A stretch of DNA of 64,000 bases. Source: Georgenia sp. M64. GTDB lineage: Bacteria; Actinomycetota; Actinomycetes; Actinomycetales; Actinomycetaceae. The position numbers were made by a program, and so were the translations under genes. The DNA lies in NCBI RefSeq assembly GCF_038049925.1, contig NZ_CP145809.1:3630599-3694598 (forward strand). The letters are read 5' to 3'. Every line of letters starts with the position of its first letter. The stretch's first letter is position 1. The notes beneath the pieces are model-generated. The model made no database searches. It was given only the letters and a program-made list of their open reading frames with translations, and was not told the origin of the DNA. Positions 51,444 to 59,949 of this stretch are shown in pieces.

Positions 51444-52374
51444 TGTAGAAGACCCAGAACTTGGAGGCGTAGAAGTTGATGGCGGTCAGGCCGGCGATGA
51501 TGACCAGCAGGAGCCACGCCATCGCCGACGCGTAGCCCATGTCCAGGGCTGCGAAGCCGCGCTGGTAGAGGTAGAGCGTGTAGAAGAGCGTCGAGTCGAC
51601 CGGTCCGCCCGTCCCGTTGCTGACGATGTAGGACTGCGTGAAGCTCTGGAACGCGCCGATGACCTGCAGGACGAGGTTGAAGAAGATGATCGGCGTGAGC
51701 ATGGGGATGGTGATCGAGATGAACTGCCGCACCTTCGAGGCGCCGTCGATCGAGGCGGCCTCGTAGTACATCTCCGGGATCTGCCGCAGGCCGGCCAGGA
51801 AGATGATCATCGGTGAGCCGAACGTCCAGACGTTGAGGATGATCAGCGTGCCCAGGGCGGTGTCGGGGTTGGAGATCCACGACTTGCCCTCGACGCCGAC
51901 CAGCGCGAGGACCTGGTTGATGAGGCCGTTGCTGCCGAAGATCTGGCGCCACAGGATGGCGACGGCGACCGAGGAGCCCAGCAGCGAGGGCAGGTAGAAG
52001 ACGGACCGGTAGATCGCCAGGCCACGCAGGCCGCGGTCGAGCAGGAGCGCCAGGCCGAGGGCGGCGGCGAGCTGCAGCGGGACCGAGACGAAGACGTAGA
52101 CGAAGGTCACCTTCAGCGAGGCGAGCAGGCGCGGGTCCTCGGCCATCCGCTGGTAGTTCTCCAGCCCGATGAAGTTCGGGTCGGAGAGCAGGTCGTAGTC
52201 CGTGAAGGACAGGTACAGCGACGCGACCAGCGGCCCGGCGACGATGAGCACGAGACCCACGAACCACGGTCCGAGGAAGAAGATCGCGTACTTGCCGTCG
52301 TTCTTCTCACCGGGGCTGAGGCTCCGGGCGCCCTTCTGCCTGCGTAAGGTGCTGAGCTCAGAGAGCGCGGACAT
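51436..52374 (-). CDS. Sugar ABC transporter permease, MalF/UgpA type
   Basis: This 312-residue protein has six predicted helices, the first AIFFLGPWFVGLVLIVAGPLVASLYLSFTDYDLL. The EAA loop is IPEMYYEAASIDGASKVRQFISITIPML. AGGAGG is eight bases before the ATG. It is the first gene of the leftward importer operon, about 140 bases from operator 5. Confidence 0.94.
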   Translation of the reverse strand: MSALSELSTLRRQKGARSLSPGEKNDGKYAIFFLGPWFVGLVLIVAGPLVASLYLSFTDYDLLSDPNFIGLENYQRMAEDPRLLASLKVTFVYVFVSVPLQLAAALGLALLLDRGLRGLAIYRSVFYLPSLLGSSVAVAILWRQIFGSNGLINQVLALVGVEGKSWISNPDTALGTLIILNVWTFGSPMIIFLAGLRQIPEMYYEAASIDGASKVRQFISITIPMLTPIIFFNLVLQVIGAFQSFTQSYIVSNGTGGPVDSTLFYTLYLYQRGFAALDMGYASAMAWLLLVIIAGLTAINFYASKFWVFYND

Positions 52375-52514
52375 GACCCTGCCCTCCTGCTGCGGGACGG
52401 GCGACGTCGCGCCGGCGTCCCGCGGTGGGGGTGCGGCTCATGCGTCCTCCTCGGTGGATCGTCGTTGATGAACCCGGGGGCGGCCCGCGCACGTTCATGG
52501 GGCCGATGGAAGTA

Positions 52515-52528
52515 GGTAAGCGCTTCCA
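52515..52528. promoter_or_regulatory. Pectin-LacI operator 5 (ABC importer)
   Basis: GGTAAGCGCTTCCA is 141 bases upstream of the first permease gene and shares the AAGCGCTT core with the other boxes. Confidence 0.68.
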
Positions 52529-52671
52529 CTATGCGGCCCGGGACAGTGTGGCGTCAAGCACAGCTCAACGGCGAGACGCGATCGTGACCAACTTTCGCCG
52601 GGCCGGCTGGGTACTTGCCGCCGGACGCGGCGCGGCGCGGCGCAGTGCGGCCAGCACACCCGGCCGCCCAG

Positions 52672-52769
52672 CGCGGCCAGCGCGGCCAGCGCGGCCAGCG
52701 CGGCCAGCGCGCCCTGCCTGCCCAGCGCGCCCTGCCGGCCCAGCACGCCCTGCCGGCCCAGCGCGGCGC
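52672..52769. repeat. Short tandem repeats (9-base CGCGGCCAG and 18-base units)
   Basis: Four exact CGCGGCCAG units (52672-52707) are followed by roughly 18-base units of the type CAGCGCGCCCTGCCGGCC with small changes. Confidence 0.8.
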
Positions 52770-52920
52770 CGCCCGGCAGGGTGTCGCTCCATGACGTGCG
52801 GCGGCAGGTCGCACTGCACTGCCGTGCAGGTCGCACTGCACCCTCGCCCATGCCGTCAAGGACGTCCCTCACCCGCGCTACGCTCGGCAGGAGGCTCCAC
52901 CTCCGCGGAGCCGTCCTCGC

Positions 52921-52953
52921 TTGACATCCCCACTGAGGGCGGAAACGCTTTCG
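52921..52953 (+). promoter_or_regulatory. Promoter with operator 6 for the Gfo/Idh-DUF6807 gene
   Basis: TTGACA (52921-52926) is a consensus -35. The LacI-like box GGAAACGCTTTCG (52941-52953) sits where the -10 should be and ends two bases before the ATG at 52956. Transcription from this promoter would start at or very near the start codon. Confidence 0.58.
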
Positions 52954-52955
52954 CC

Positions 52956-55034
52956 ATGGTTGATGCCGCCGTACCCGAGCCCGCCCGCCCTCTGCGCGTC
53001 GCCGTCGTCGGAGCGATGGGCTACGGCGTCAACCACCTGCGCGCCCTGCGCGGGCTCGCCGCCGAGGGTCGGGCCGTCCTCGTGGCGGTCGTCGACCGCC
53101 GTCCGCTCGAGGGCGAGGCCGCGGAGCTCGCCGGCGACGCCGCCTACCACCAGGACCTCGCCGACGTCCTGGCCGTCGACCCGCCCGACATCGTCACCAT
53201 CGCCACCCCCATCCCGTCCCACGCCCCGCTCGCCACGGCGGCGATGCGGGCCGGGTGCCACGTCCTGCTGGAGAAGCCCCCGACGGCCTCCCTCGCCGCG
53301 TACGAGGAGCTGCTCGCCGTCGCCCGGGAGACCCGCCGTGCCTGCCAGGTCGGTTTCCAGGCCAACGGCTCGAGCGCCTACGCCGTCATCGACGAGGTCG
53401 TGGCCGACGAGGAGATCGGCGAGGTCACCGGCATCGGTGTCGTCGGTACGTGGGTGCGGCCGACCTCCTACTTCGAGCGCGCCCCGTGGGCCGGGCGGCG
53501 GCGCCTCGACGGGGTCGACGTCGTCGACGGTGTCGTGACCAACCCCCTCGCCCACGCCGTCGCCGCGGCCCTGCGGATCGACGGCTCCACGCGCGCGGAG
53601 GACGTCGCCGTCGTCGAGGCCGAGCTCTTCCGCGCCAACGACATCGAGGCCGACGACACCTCCTCCGTGCGGATCATCACCACCGGCGGGCGCAAGATCG
53701 CGCTCGGGCTGACCGTGTGCGCGGCCGAGGCGTCCGAGCCGCGCGTCATCGTCCACGGCACGGACGGCCAGGTGGTCTTCCGGTACAAGACCGACGAGGT
53801 GGACGTCGACGGCGTCTCGGGCCGGCGCACCGTCACGTGCACGACGACGCCGCTGCTGACCAACCTCGTCGACCACCTCCACGACGCCGACGTCCCGCTC
53901 CTCAGCTCGCTGGAGGACGCCGGCGCGTTCATGCGCGTCCTCGAGGCCGTGCGCACCGCCGACGAGCCGGCGCCGATCCCGGCCGCACTGGTGGACTGGC
54001 GCGAGGGCGAGGAGGGCCGCCACGTCGTCGTGCACGACGTCGAGCACTGGTGCGCGCGGGTGGCGGACGAGCTGCGCACCTTCACCACCCTCGGTGCGCC
54101 GTGGGCGCCCGCCCACGCCGCGCTCGCCAGGCTGACCGTCGACGGGGCCGACGTCGCGACCTACGTCGACGGCGCCGGCACGTCGGCGCTGGACAGCCCC
54201 CGCCCTCACCTGCACCCGGTACGCACCCTTGCCGGGGTGTGCGTCACCGACGTCGCGCCGTCGGACCACACGTGGCACGCCGGCGTCGGGCTGGCGGTGC
54301 AGGACGTGGACGGCAACAACCTGTGGGGCGGGCGCACGTACCTTCCCGGGCGCGGGTACACCTGGCGGCCCGACCACGGCCGGATCACCCACGAGGGGTG
54401 GGTGGAGCCGCCGACAGGTGCGGTGCAGCCTGACGTCGGGGGCGCCGAACCGGCCACCGGCGCCGAGGCCTCCACGGGCCGCGCCGTCGAGGGCCTCGCC
54501 TGGCGGGGTCACGACGGCACGGTGCTGCTCACCGAGACCCGCACCCTGACGTGGACCGCGGCGCCGGAGGGCTGGGAGCTCGGCGTGGAGTCGGTGCTCA
54601 CCGCCGACGGAGCCCCCGTCACGCTCGGCTCACCGGGCACGAACGGTCGCGAGGGCGGCGGCTACGGCGGTTTCTTCTGGCGGCTGCCGTCGTGCACCGA
54701 CGTCGACGTGCACACCCCTGAAGCCGCCGGCGAGGAGGCCGTCCACGGCACGGTCGCCCCGTGGCTGGCGTGGTCGGCGAGCACGTCCGGCGGGAACTTC
54801 ACGCTGGTCCTGGCGGGCGCGACGTCCGAGACCGCCGCCGACCCGTGGTTCGTCCGCGTCTCGGGCTACCCGGGGATCGGCTCGGCCCTGGCGTGGGAGG
54901 AGCCCGTGGTGGTGACGCCGGGCAAGCCCCTGACTCGCGCGTTCCGGGTGCTCGTCGCGGACGGACGGTTGTCCGGCGAGGCGGTGGCCTCCGCCGGTGC
55001 GCGCCTGGCGACGGGGGCGTCCGCGCCGGCCTGA
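52956..55034 (+). CDS. Fusion of Gfo/Idh/MocA oxidoreductase with a DUF6807/PmoA-like domain
   Basis: This 692-residue protein has two parts. Residues 10 to about 390 are a Gfo/Idh/MocA oxidoreductase (LRVAVVGAMGYGVNHLRAL, IATPIPSHAPLA, EKP motif in HVLLEKPPTASLAAYEE, GVVTNPLAHAVAAALRI). From about 410 to the end is a beta-rich domain of the DUF6807 (PmoA-like) kind, with RPHLHPVRTLAGVCVTDVAP, DHTWHAGVGLAVQDVDGNNLWGGRTYL and GGYGGFFWRLP. Both parts occur separately in sugar catabolic loci; here they share one chain. The start at 52956 lies close to the operator. Function is unknown, probably oxidation or rearrangement of a modified sugar. Confidence 0.85.
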   Translation: MVDAAVPEPARPLRVAVVGAMGYGVNHLRALRGLAAEGRAVLVAVVDRRPLEGEAAELAGDAAYHQDLADVLAVDPPDIVTIATPIPSHAPLATAAMRAGCHVLLEKPPTASLAAYEELLAVARETRRACQVGFQANGSSAYAVIDEVVADEEIGEVTGIGVVGTWVRPTSYFERAPWAGRRRLDGVDVVDGVVTNPLAHAVAAALRIDGSTRAEDVAVVEAELFRANDIEADDTSSVRIITTGGRKIALGLTVCAAEASEPRVIVHGTDGQVVFRYKTDEVDVDGVSGRRTVTCTTTPLLTNLVDHLHDADVPLLSSLEDAGAFMRVLEAVRTADEPAPIPAALVDWREGEEGRHVVVHDVEHWCARVADELRTFTTLGAPWAPAHAALARLTVDGADVATYVDGAGTSALDSPRPHLHPVRTLAGVCVTDVAPSDHTWHAGVGLAVQDVDGNNLWGGRTYLPGRGYTWRPDHGRITHEGWVEPPTGAVQPDVGGAEPATGAEASTGRAVEGLAWRGHDGTVLLTETRTLTWTAAPEGWELGVESVLTADGAPVTLGSPGTNGREGGGYGGFFWRLPSCTDVDVHTPEAAGEEAVHGTVAPWLAWSASTSGGNFTLVLAGATSETAADPWFVRVSGYPGIGSALAWEEPVVVTPGKPLTRAFRVLVADGRLSGEAVASAGARLATGASAPA

Positions 55035-55151
55035 GACGGCTCGGCGCCCGGGCGCCGGGGCGGTGTCACGAAGTCGTCCCGCGTCCGCGGAACCGCAACG
55101 CCGCAATCAGCAACGACCGAAGTCACGACCCGCGCCGCAGCCACCACCCGC

Positions 55152-55385
55152 GAGCGCGATGTGACGGAATGGTCGTCCCGACTCCGCGAAGAACCGCACT
55201 AACGCAACATCGCAGGGCCGGAGCCGCTAGCCGGAGCGCGATGTGACGGAATGGTCGTCCCGACTCCGCGCGGAACCGCACTAACGCAACATCGCAGGGC
55301 CGGGAGCCGCTAGCCCGAGCGCGATGTGACGGAATGGTCGTCCCGACTCCGCGCGGAACCGCACCAACGCAACATCGACTGGCAG
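55152..55385. repeat. 82/83-base tandem repeat
   Basis: Units start with GAGCGCGATGTGACGG at 55152, 55234 and 55317. The first two are nearly identical over their full length, and the third matches for about 65 bases before diverging. Confidence 0.9.
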
Positions 55386-55453
55386 GGTCGCGTGCCGCGC
55401 CTTCCGGGTGCCGCCCCTCGACGGATGGCGGCAGCCAGCTCGCACCTGGCGCA

Positions 55454-55512
55454 TCGAGTTGGGGGTTGTTGCAGTCCCGAGGCAGATTGGGCAGCCACAA
55501 CCCCCAACTCGA
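55454..55512. repeat. 16-base perfect inverted repeat
   Basis: TCGAGTTGGGGGTTGT (55454-55469) and ACAACCCCCAACTCGA (55497-55512) enclose 27 bases. It could form a terminator for either convergent gene or be a small element. Confidence 0.8.
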
Positions 55513-55636
55513 CGACGCGCGTGACCGGCGGACCCACGCGCGGGCGCGGACCCGCGGACCCACGCGCGGGCGCGGACCGGCGGACCCACACCGATCGCCG
55601 CACCGTGCGCGCCCGATGACGACCCCCCGCGCCCGG

Positions 55637-56986
55637 TCAGCGCTTGGCGAGCTCCACCCCGAGCTCGAGGTCGTCGACGACCACCGGCAGCCCGGTGCGG
55701 ATCGACTCGTTCGCCGCGATGCCCACAGCCACCGCCCGCACGCCGTCGACGTAGCCCGCGGGCCGGCCCAGCGGGTCCTCGCCGGGGCCGCGGAAGACGT
55801 CGGAGAGCAGGATCCTGTCGCCGCCGCCGTGCGAGCCCTCCCCCATGGGGATCTCGACCTCCTGCGCGCGCTCCCAGTGGTTCTGGACGATGAGGCGCTC
55901 ACCCTTGGGGCGCAGCACATCGGCGCTCTCGGCCTCGCGGGCGCTGGGGTCGAGGACCGCCCGGCCGGACGCGTCGAACTCCACCGACCCGCGCTCGACG
56001 ACCTCGAGCTCGGCGCGGCCCTTGGTGCCGTTGACCGTGACCTTGTAGCCCTCCCACGGCGCGTGGGCGTTGAGGGAGTACGTGAGCAGGGCGCCGCCGC
56101 GGTAGTCGACGATCACGGCCATGTTGTCCTCGATGGTGATGCCGGGGGCGAAGACGTCCTGGTCCCGGTGGTAGCCGTCGTAGCCCTCGGCGTCGAGGTA
56201 GAGCCGCCGCAGCCGCTCGTCCTGGCGCATGTCGAGCGACCAGCGGTCGCCCGGCTCGGCGTCGACCCCGCGGGCCGGGCGCGGGCCGGCCTGCGCGGCG
56301 CCGGCACCCTGGTCCCCGTAGAAGGCCAGGCGTCCGCGGGCGTAGACGCGCTCGGGCGCGTCGTCGAGCCACCAGTTGACCAGGTCGAAGTGGTGCGACG
56401 ACTTGTGCACGAGCAGGCCGCCGGAGAGGGCCTTCTCCCGGTGCCAGCGGCGGAAGTAGTCCGCGCCGTGGACGGTGTCGAGCGCCCACTCGAAGTGCAC
56501 AGACGTCACCTCGCCGATCCGGCCGGACGCGATGACCTCCTTGAGCGCGGAGTTGCGCGGCGAATAGCGGTAGTTGAACGTCATGACGACGTTGCGGCCG
56601 GTCCGTTCAGCACCGGCGGTGATCTTCTTGCAGCCCTCGGCGTCGATGGTCAGCGGCTTCTCCACGACGACGTCGGCGCCGGCGTCCATGGCGCGGGTGA
56701 CGAGGTCGGCGTGGGTGTGGTCCGGCGCGGTGATGACGACCGTCTCGATCTGGTGCTCGTGCACCATCTCCTCGAGCTGGCTCGGCTCGTAGCGCGGCAG
56801 CGGCTTCCTGCCGGCTGCGCCGATCACCTCGTCGTAGTAGGCGGCGCGGCCGGGGTTCGGCTCGCACCAGGCCACGAGCTCGGCGACCTCGGCGTGGTCG
56901 CCGACCATGGCGTCGATGTACATCTGGGCGCGGTGACCGGTCCCCGCCACGGCGTAACGGCGGACGATGGTGAGCTCGGACGTCAT
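55637..56986 (-). CDS. Gfo/Idh/MocA family oxidoreductase
   Basis: This 449-residue protein has a Rossmann start (RRYAVAGTGHRAQMYIDAMV), a DHTHADL segment and the EKP motif (VVVEKPLTIDAEGCKKI). The C-terminal domain has NYRYSPRNSALKEVIASGRIGEV, the catalytic-type GGLLVHKSSHHFDLVNWWL, and YVDGVRAVAVGIAANESIRTG near the end. It belongs to the longer relatives common in pectin and rhamnogalacturonan loci. GAGGAG is seven bases before the ATG. Operator 7 is 20 bases upstream. Substrate unknown. Confidence 0.9.
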   Translation of the reverse strand: MTSELTIVRRYAVAGTGHRAQMYIDAMVGDHAEVAELVAWCEPNPGRAAYYDEVIGAAGRKPLPRYEPSQLEEMVHEHQIETVVITAPDHTHADLVTRAMDAGADVVVEKPLTIDAEGCKKITAGAERTGRNVVMTFNYRYSPRNSALKEVIASGRIGEVTSVHFEWALDTVHGADYFRRWHREKALSGGLLVHKSSHHFDLVNWWLDDAPERVYARGRLAFYGDQGAGAAQAGPRPARGVDAEPGDRWSLDMRQDERLRRLYLDAEGYDGYHRDQDVFAPGITIEDNMAVIVDYRGGALLTYSLNAHAPWEGYKVTVNGTKGRAELEVVERGSVEFDASGRAVLDPSAREAESADVLRPKGERLIVQNHWERAQEVEIPMGEGSHGGGDRILLSDVFRGPGEDPLGRPAGYVDGVRAVAVGIAANESIRTGLPVVVDDLELGVELAKR

Positions 56987-57307
56987 TGGCGTGCTCCTCG
57001 AGTTGTGAAAGCGCTTACCTACAGTCTGCCACGTCACGGCCGGCGGCGGCAGGCCCCTGGTCCTCCAGGTCGCGGCGCCCGCACTCCCCGGACCGCCGAA
57101 CCGACACGACCCCGGGCTGCCGAGCCGGGACACCGGGCGACCGAGCCTCGCACGCACGTTCTCCGAGCACTGACGCCCCGCCCCCGGGCCCGCGAGCACA
57201 CACCGCTGCCGCACGCCTGCGGGTCCCTTTCCGCGGCCGGCGGACCGCCGTAGGGTCGTAGCGACATTTACGGACGGCAGGGCGCTGCCGCCTTCCCGGG
57301 AGGTCCC
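56987..57307. other. Divergent intergenic region with operator 7
   Basis: The interval has 321 bases without a gene. The left 35 bases carry the LacI box for the leftward Gfo/Idh gene. Nothing else was recognised; no riboswitch-like structure was seen before the rightward PLP enzyme. Confidence 0.5.
57006..57019. promoter_or_regulatory. Pectin-LacI operator 7 (Gfo/Idh)
   Basis: TGAAAGCGCTTACC differs from operator 1 only at the last base and is 20 bases upstream of the leftward Gfo/Idh ATG. Confidence 0.74.
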
Positions 57308-58468
57308 ATGAGCACCGACTTCGACGCCATCACCGTCGAGGAGCTGCGCGCCGTCGGCGGGCTCAAGTGGTCGGCCTTCCCCGACACCATCGGGGCCTGG
57401 GTGGCCGAGATGGACTTCGGCGCCGCCGAGCCGGTCACCGCCGCTCTTCACGCGGCCGTCGACCGCGGGCTCTTCGGCTACCTGCCCACCGCCGTCGCCA
57501 AGGAGATGTCGGCCGCGTATGCCGGGTGGGCGCGCGAGCGCTACGGCTGGGACGTGCCGACCCGCAACGTCCGGGCCATGGCCGACGTCCTGGCCACCCT
57601 CGAGATGACCATCACCCACTTCACCGCGCCGGGCTCGCCGGTCATCCTGCCCACGCCGGCGTACATGCCCTTCCTCACCCTCCCGCCCGCGCTGGGGCGG
57701 GAGGTCATCCAGGTGCCGCTCCTGGTCGAGGACGGCCGCTACGTCTACGACCTCGACGGCGTCGACGCTGCGTTCACCGCCGGCGCCGGGCTGCTCATCC
57801 TGTGCAACCCGCACAACCCCGTCGGCCGGGTCCTGGAGCGGTCGGAGATGGAGGCGATCGCCGCCGTCGTCGACGCCCACGGCGGCCGGGTCTTCTCCGA
57901 CGAGATCCATGGCCCACTCGTCTACCCCGGGCGCACCCACGTCCCGTACGCCTCGATCTCCGCGACGACGGCGGCCCACACCATCACCGCGACGTCGGCG
58001 TCGAAGGCCTGGAACCTGCCCGGGCTCAAGGCGGCGCAGGCCGTGCTCTCCAACGACGCGGACCGGCGGCGCTGGACGGAGGTGGCGACCTGGGCCGAGC
58101 ACGGCGCCGCCAACCTCGGCGTCATCGCCAACACGGCCGCCTACACCGACGGCGGGCCGTGGCTGGCGCGGGTGCTGGACTACCTCGACGGCAACCGCCG
58201 CCGCCTGGGAGAGCTCCTCGCCGAGCGCATCCCCGAGATCGGCTACACCGAGCCGGAGGGCACGTACCTCGCGTGGCTCGACTGCCGCGCGCTCGAGCTG
58301 GGCGACCGGCCGTCGGAGTTCTTCCGCGCCGAGGCGAAGGTGACCATGATCGACGGGGTGCTCTGCGGCGGGGCCGGTGCGGGCTTCGCCCGGTTCAACT
58401 TCGCCATGCCGCGCCCGGTGCTCGAGCAGGCGGTCGACCAGATGGCCGAGGCGCTGGCGCGGCGCTGA
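57308..58468 (+). CDS. MalY/PatB-type PLP-dependent aminotransferase / cystathionine beta-lyase
   Basis: This 386-residue fold-type I PLP enzyme starts LKWSAFPDTIGAWVAEMDFG, the typical MalY/PatB N-terminus. It has ILPTPAYMPFLTLP, LLILCNPHNPVGRVL, RVFSDEIHGPLVYPG and the PLP lysine in ATSASKAWNLPGLKAAQ. Members cleave cystathionine or transfer amino groups; some also affect sugar regulation. AGG lies five bases before the ATG. It is outside the run of LacI boxes and probably not part of the pectin regulon. Confidence 0.92.
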   Translation: MSTDFDAITVEELRAVGGLKWSAFPDTIGAWVAEMDFGAAEPVTAALHAAVDRGLFGYLPTAVAKEMSAAYAGWARERYGWDVPTRNVRAMADVLATLEMTITHFTAPGSPVILPTPAYMPFLTLPPALGREVIQVPLLVEDGRYVYDLDGVDAAFTAGAGLLILCNPHNPVGRVLERSEMEAIAAVVDAHGGRVFSDEIHGPLVYPGRTHVPYASISATTAAHTITATSASKAWNLPGLKAAQAVLSNDADRRRWTEVATWAEHGAANLGVIANTAAYTDGGPWLARVLDYLDGNRRRLGELLAERIPEIGYTEPEGTYLAWLDCRALELGDRPSEFFRAEAKVTMIDGVLCGGAGAGFARFNFAMPRPVLEQAVDQMAEALARR

Positions 58469-58583
58469 GGCGGGCCACCGGCGCCCGTTGCCGGCCGGCC
58501 ACCGACGCCCGTCCCCCGACGCCACCGACGCCGGGCCGGCGCCCCCTGCGCATCCGGTCCCGGCGTCGGCCCCTGCCGTGGTC

Positions 58584-59144
58584 TCAGTCCTCGTCGGAGT
58601 CGTCCTCCACCGAGGCGGTCGGGACCCCGTCGACGCACACAGCCTGCACCTTGGTCTCGGACTCCCCGCTCCTGAACTCGACCTCGAGTTCGTCGTCGTC
58701 GGCGTCGCCGAGGTCCACGGTCCACCCCTCCACGGGTGTGGCGTAGAGCAGGTGGAGCGTCGCCCCCCGGCACACCACACCCACCTGGCCGCCGGCGACG
58801 TCCCAGGTGCGGGCGACCTCGCCGGCCCCGGTGGGCGCGTCGGTCGGGTCCGCGGTGGGCTCCGGGGTCGGGCTCGGTGTCGTGCTCGGCGTCGGGCCGG
58901 CGGTGGGATCGGGCGCCGCGGCCTCCTGGGCCGCGCGGGCCGACTCGACCTCGACCGGGCTGAGCACGCTCGCCCGGCCCTCGCCCGGGTCGACGACGGC
59001 GGCCACGGCCCACCACGCGACGACACCGACGAGCGCGACGGCGAGCACCCAGGCGAGGACCATGACCGCGCCGCCGACGCGGCTCGCGCCGTCGCCGCCG
59101 GCGCTCCCGCCCCGGCGCCCTGCGCCGCCGCCCGTCCCGTCCAT
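58584..59144 (-). CDS. Membrane-anchored acidic protein of unknown function
   Basis: This 186-residue protein has a Gly-rich N-terminus, one transmembrane segment (VMVLAWVLAVALVGVVAWWAVAAVV, about residues 28-52), a Thr/Pro-rich stalk and an outer domain with two cysteines (GVVCRGATLHLLYATPVEGWTVDL, VQAVCVDGVP). It ends in an acidic tail (SVEDDSDED). It is transcribed away from the two-component system 125 bases to the right. I do not recognise the family; a cell-surface or sensor-accessory role is possible. Confidence 0.72.
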   Translation of the reverse strand: MDGTGGGAGRRGGSAGGDGASRVGGAVMVLAWVLAVALVGVVAWWAVAAVVDPGEGRASVLSPVEVESARAAQEAAAPDPTAGPTPSTTPSPTPEPTADPTDAPTGAGEVARTWDVAGGQVGVVCRGATLHLLYATPVEGWTVDLGDADDDELEVEFRSGESETKVQAVCVDGVPTASVEDDSDED

Positions 59145-59268
59145 GCCCCCATGGTGGCGCGCCGGAGGGTTAACGCGGGGCTAAGGCGGTCACAAACCTG
59201 TCGTGGGACGCCGCCCGTCCGTCCACAACGCCCGCGACGGCCCGCTGTCATGCCCTACCGTCAGGATC

Positions 59269-59949
59269 GTGGCCGACGTGCTCATCGTCGAGGACGATGC
59301 GACGATCCGCACCGCTCTGGTGCGGGCTCTCAACGCGCGTCACCACTCCACCATGACGGCGCCCGACGCGATGAGCGGGCTGCAGTCGCTCGTCGAGCAC
59401 CGCCCCGACGTCGTCCTGCTCGACCTGGGCCTGCCCGACCTCGACGGCGCCGCCCTCCTGGCGATGATCCGGGCCGTGAGCGACGTGCCGGTCATCGTCG
59501 TCAGCGCCCGGGACGAGGGGGCGGGGATCGTCGAGCTCCTCGACGCCGGGGCGGACGACTACCTCGTCAAGCCGTTCGCCGCGGACCAGCTCGAGGCCCG
59601 CATCCGGGCGGTGCTGCGCCGCGCCGGCGCCCCGGGACCGTCCGGACCCCTCACCGTGGGCGGCCTGGTCGTGGACCCGCGCGCGCGAACCGTCCGGCTC
59701 GACGGCGCCGACATCGAGCTCAGCCCCAAGGAGTTCGACCTCCTGCACTACCTCGCCGAGCGCCCCGGCGAGGTGGTCAAGAAGCGCGAGCTGCTCGCCG
59801 AGGTGTGGAACCAGCCCTACGGCGGGGCGGACAAGACGGTCGACGTCCACCTGCACTGGCTGCGGCGCAAGCTCGGCGAGACCGGCGACGGCCCGCGCTA
59901 CCTGCACAGCGTGCGCGGCGTCGGGGTGAAGCTGGCCCCGCCGCCATGA
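59269..59949 (+). CDS. OmpR/PhoB-family response regulator
   Basis: This 226-residue regulator has a receiver domain with acidic residues in VLIVEDDATIR, phosphoacceptor Asp52 in VVLLDLGLPDLDG and Lys101 in DDYLVKPFAADQ. A winged-helix output domain follows (ELSPKEFDLLHYLAERPGEVV, TVDVHLHWLRRKLG, YLHSVRGVGVKL). GTG 59269 is chosen by homology; no well-spaced ribosome site is seen. It overlaps the kinase gene (ATGA). It probably controls the downstream ApbE/ferric-reductase operon. Confidence 0.93.
   Translation: MADVLIVEDDATIRTALVRALNARHHSTMTAPDAMSGLQSLVEHRPDVVLLDLGLPDLDGAALLAMIRAVSDVPVIVVSARDEGAGIVELLDAGADDYLVKPFAADQLEARIRAVLRRAGAPGPSGPLTVGGLVVDPRARTVRLDGADIELSPKEFDLLHYLAERPGEVVKKRELLAEVWNQPYGGADKTVDVHLHWLRRKLGETGDGPRYLHSVRGVGVKLAPPP

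Larger units (their letters stand above)
52375..52955. other. Divergent regulatory and repeat-rich interval
   Basis: No gene is visible. The interval contains operator 5 (52515-52528) for the leftward importer, a block of short GC tandem repeats (52672-52769) and, at its right end, the promoter and operator of the Gfo/Idh-DUF6807 gene. Open frames across the repeat block are compositional. Confidence 0.6.
55035..55636. other. Gene-free 600-base repeat region between convergent genes
   Basis: No credible gene. It contains a degenerate copy (about 55062-55150) and three good copies (55152-55385) of an 82/83-base tandem repeat, a 16-base perfect inverted repeat (55454-55512) and a tandem of CGGACCCACGCGCGGGCG-type units (about 55527-55590). 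Confidence 0.65.

Noticed and set aside
52425-52955. Upstream extension of the Gfo/Idh-DUF6807 gene
   Set aside because: It consists of short GC tandem repeats and the operator region; homology starts at 52956.
55123-55636. Proteins encoded in the 82/83-base repeat region
   Set aside because: The frames repeat with the DNA unit, differ in every frame and match nothing recognisable.
56987-57307. Riboswitch upstream of the MalY/PatB-type gene
   Set aside because: No SAM, cobalamin or other conserved riboswitch core could be recognised in the interval.
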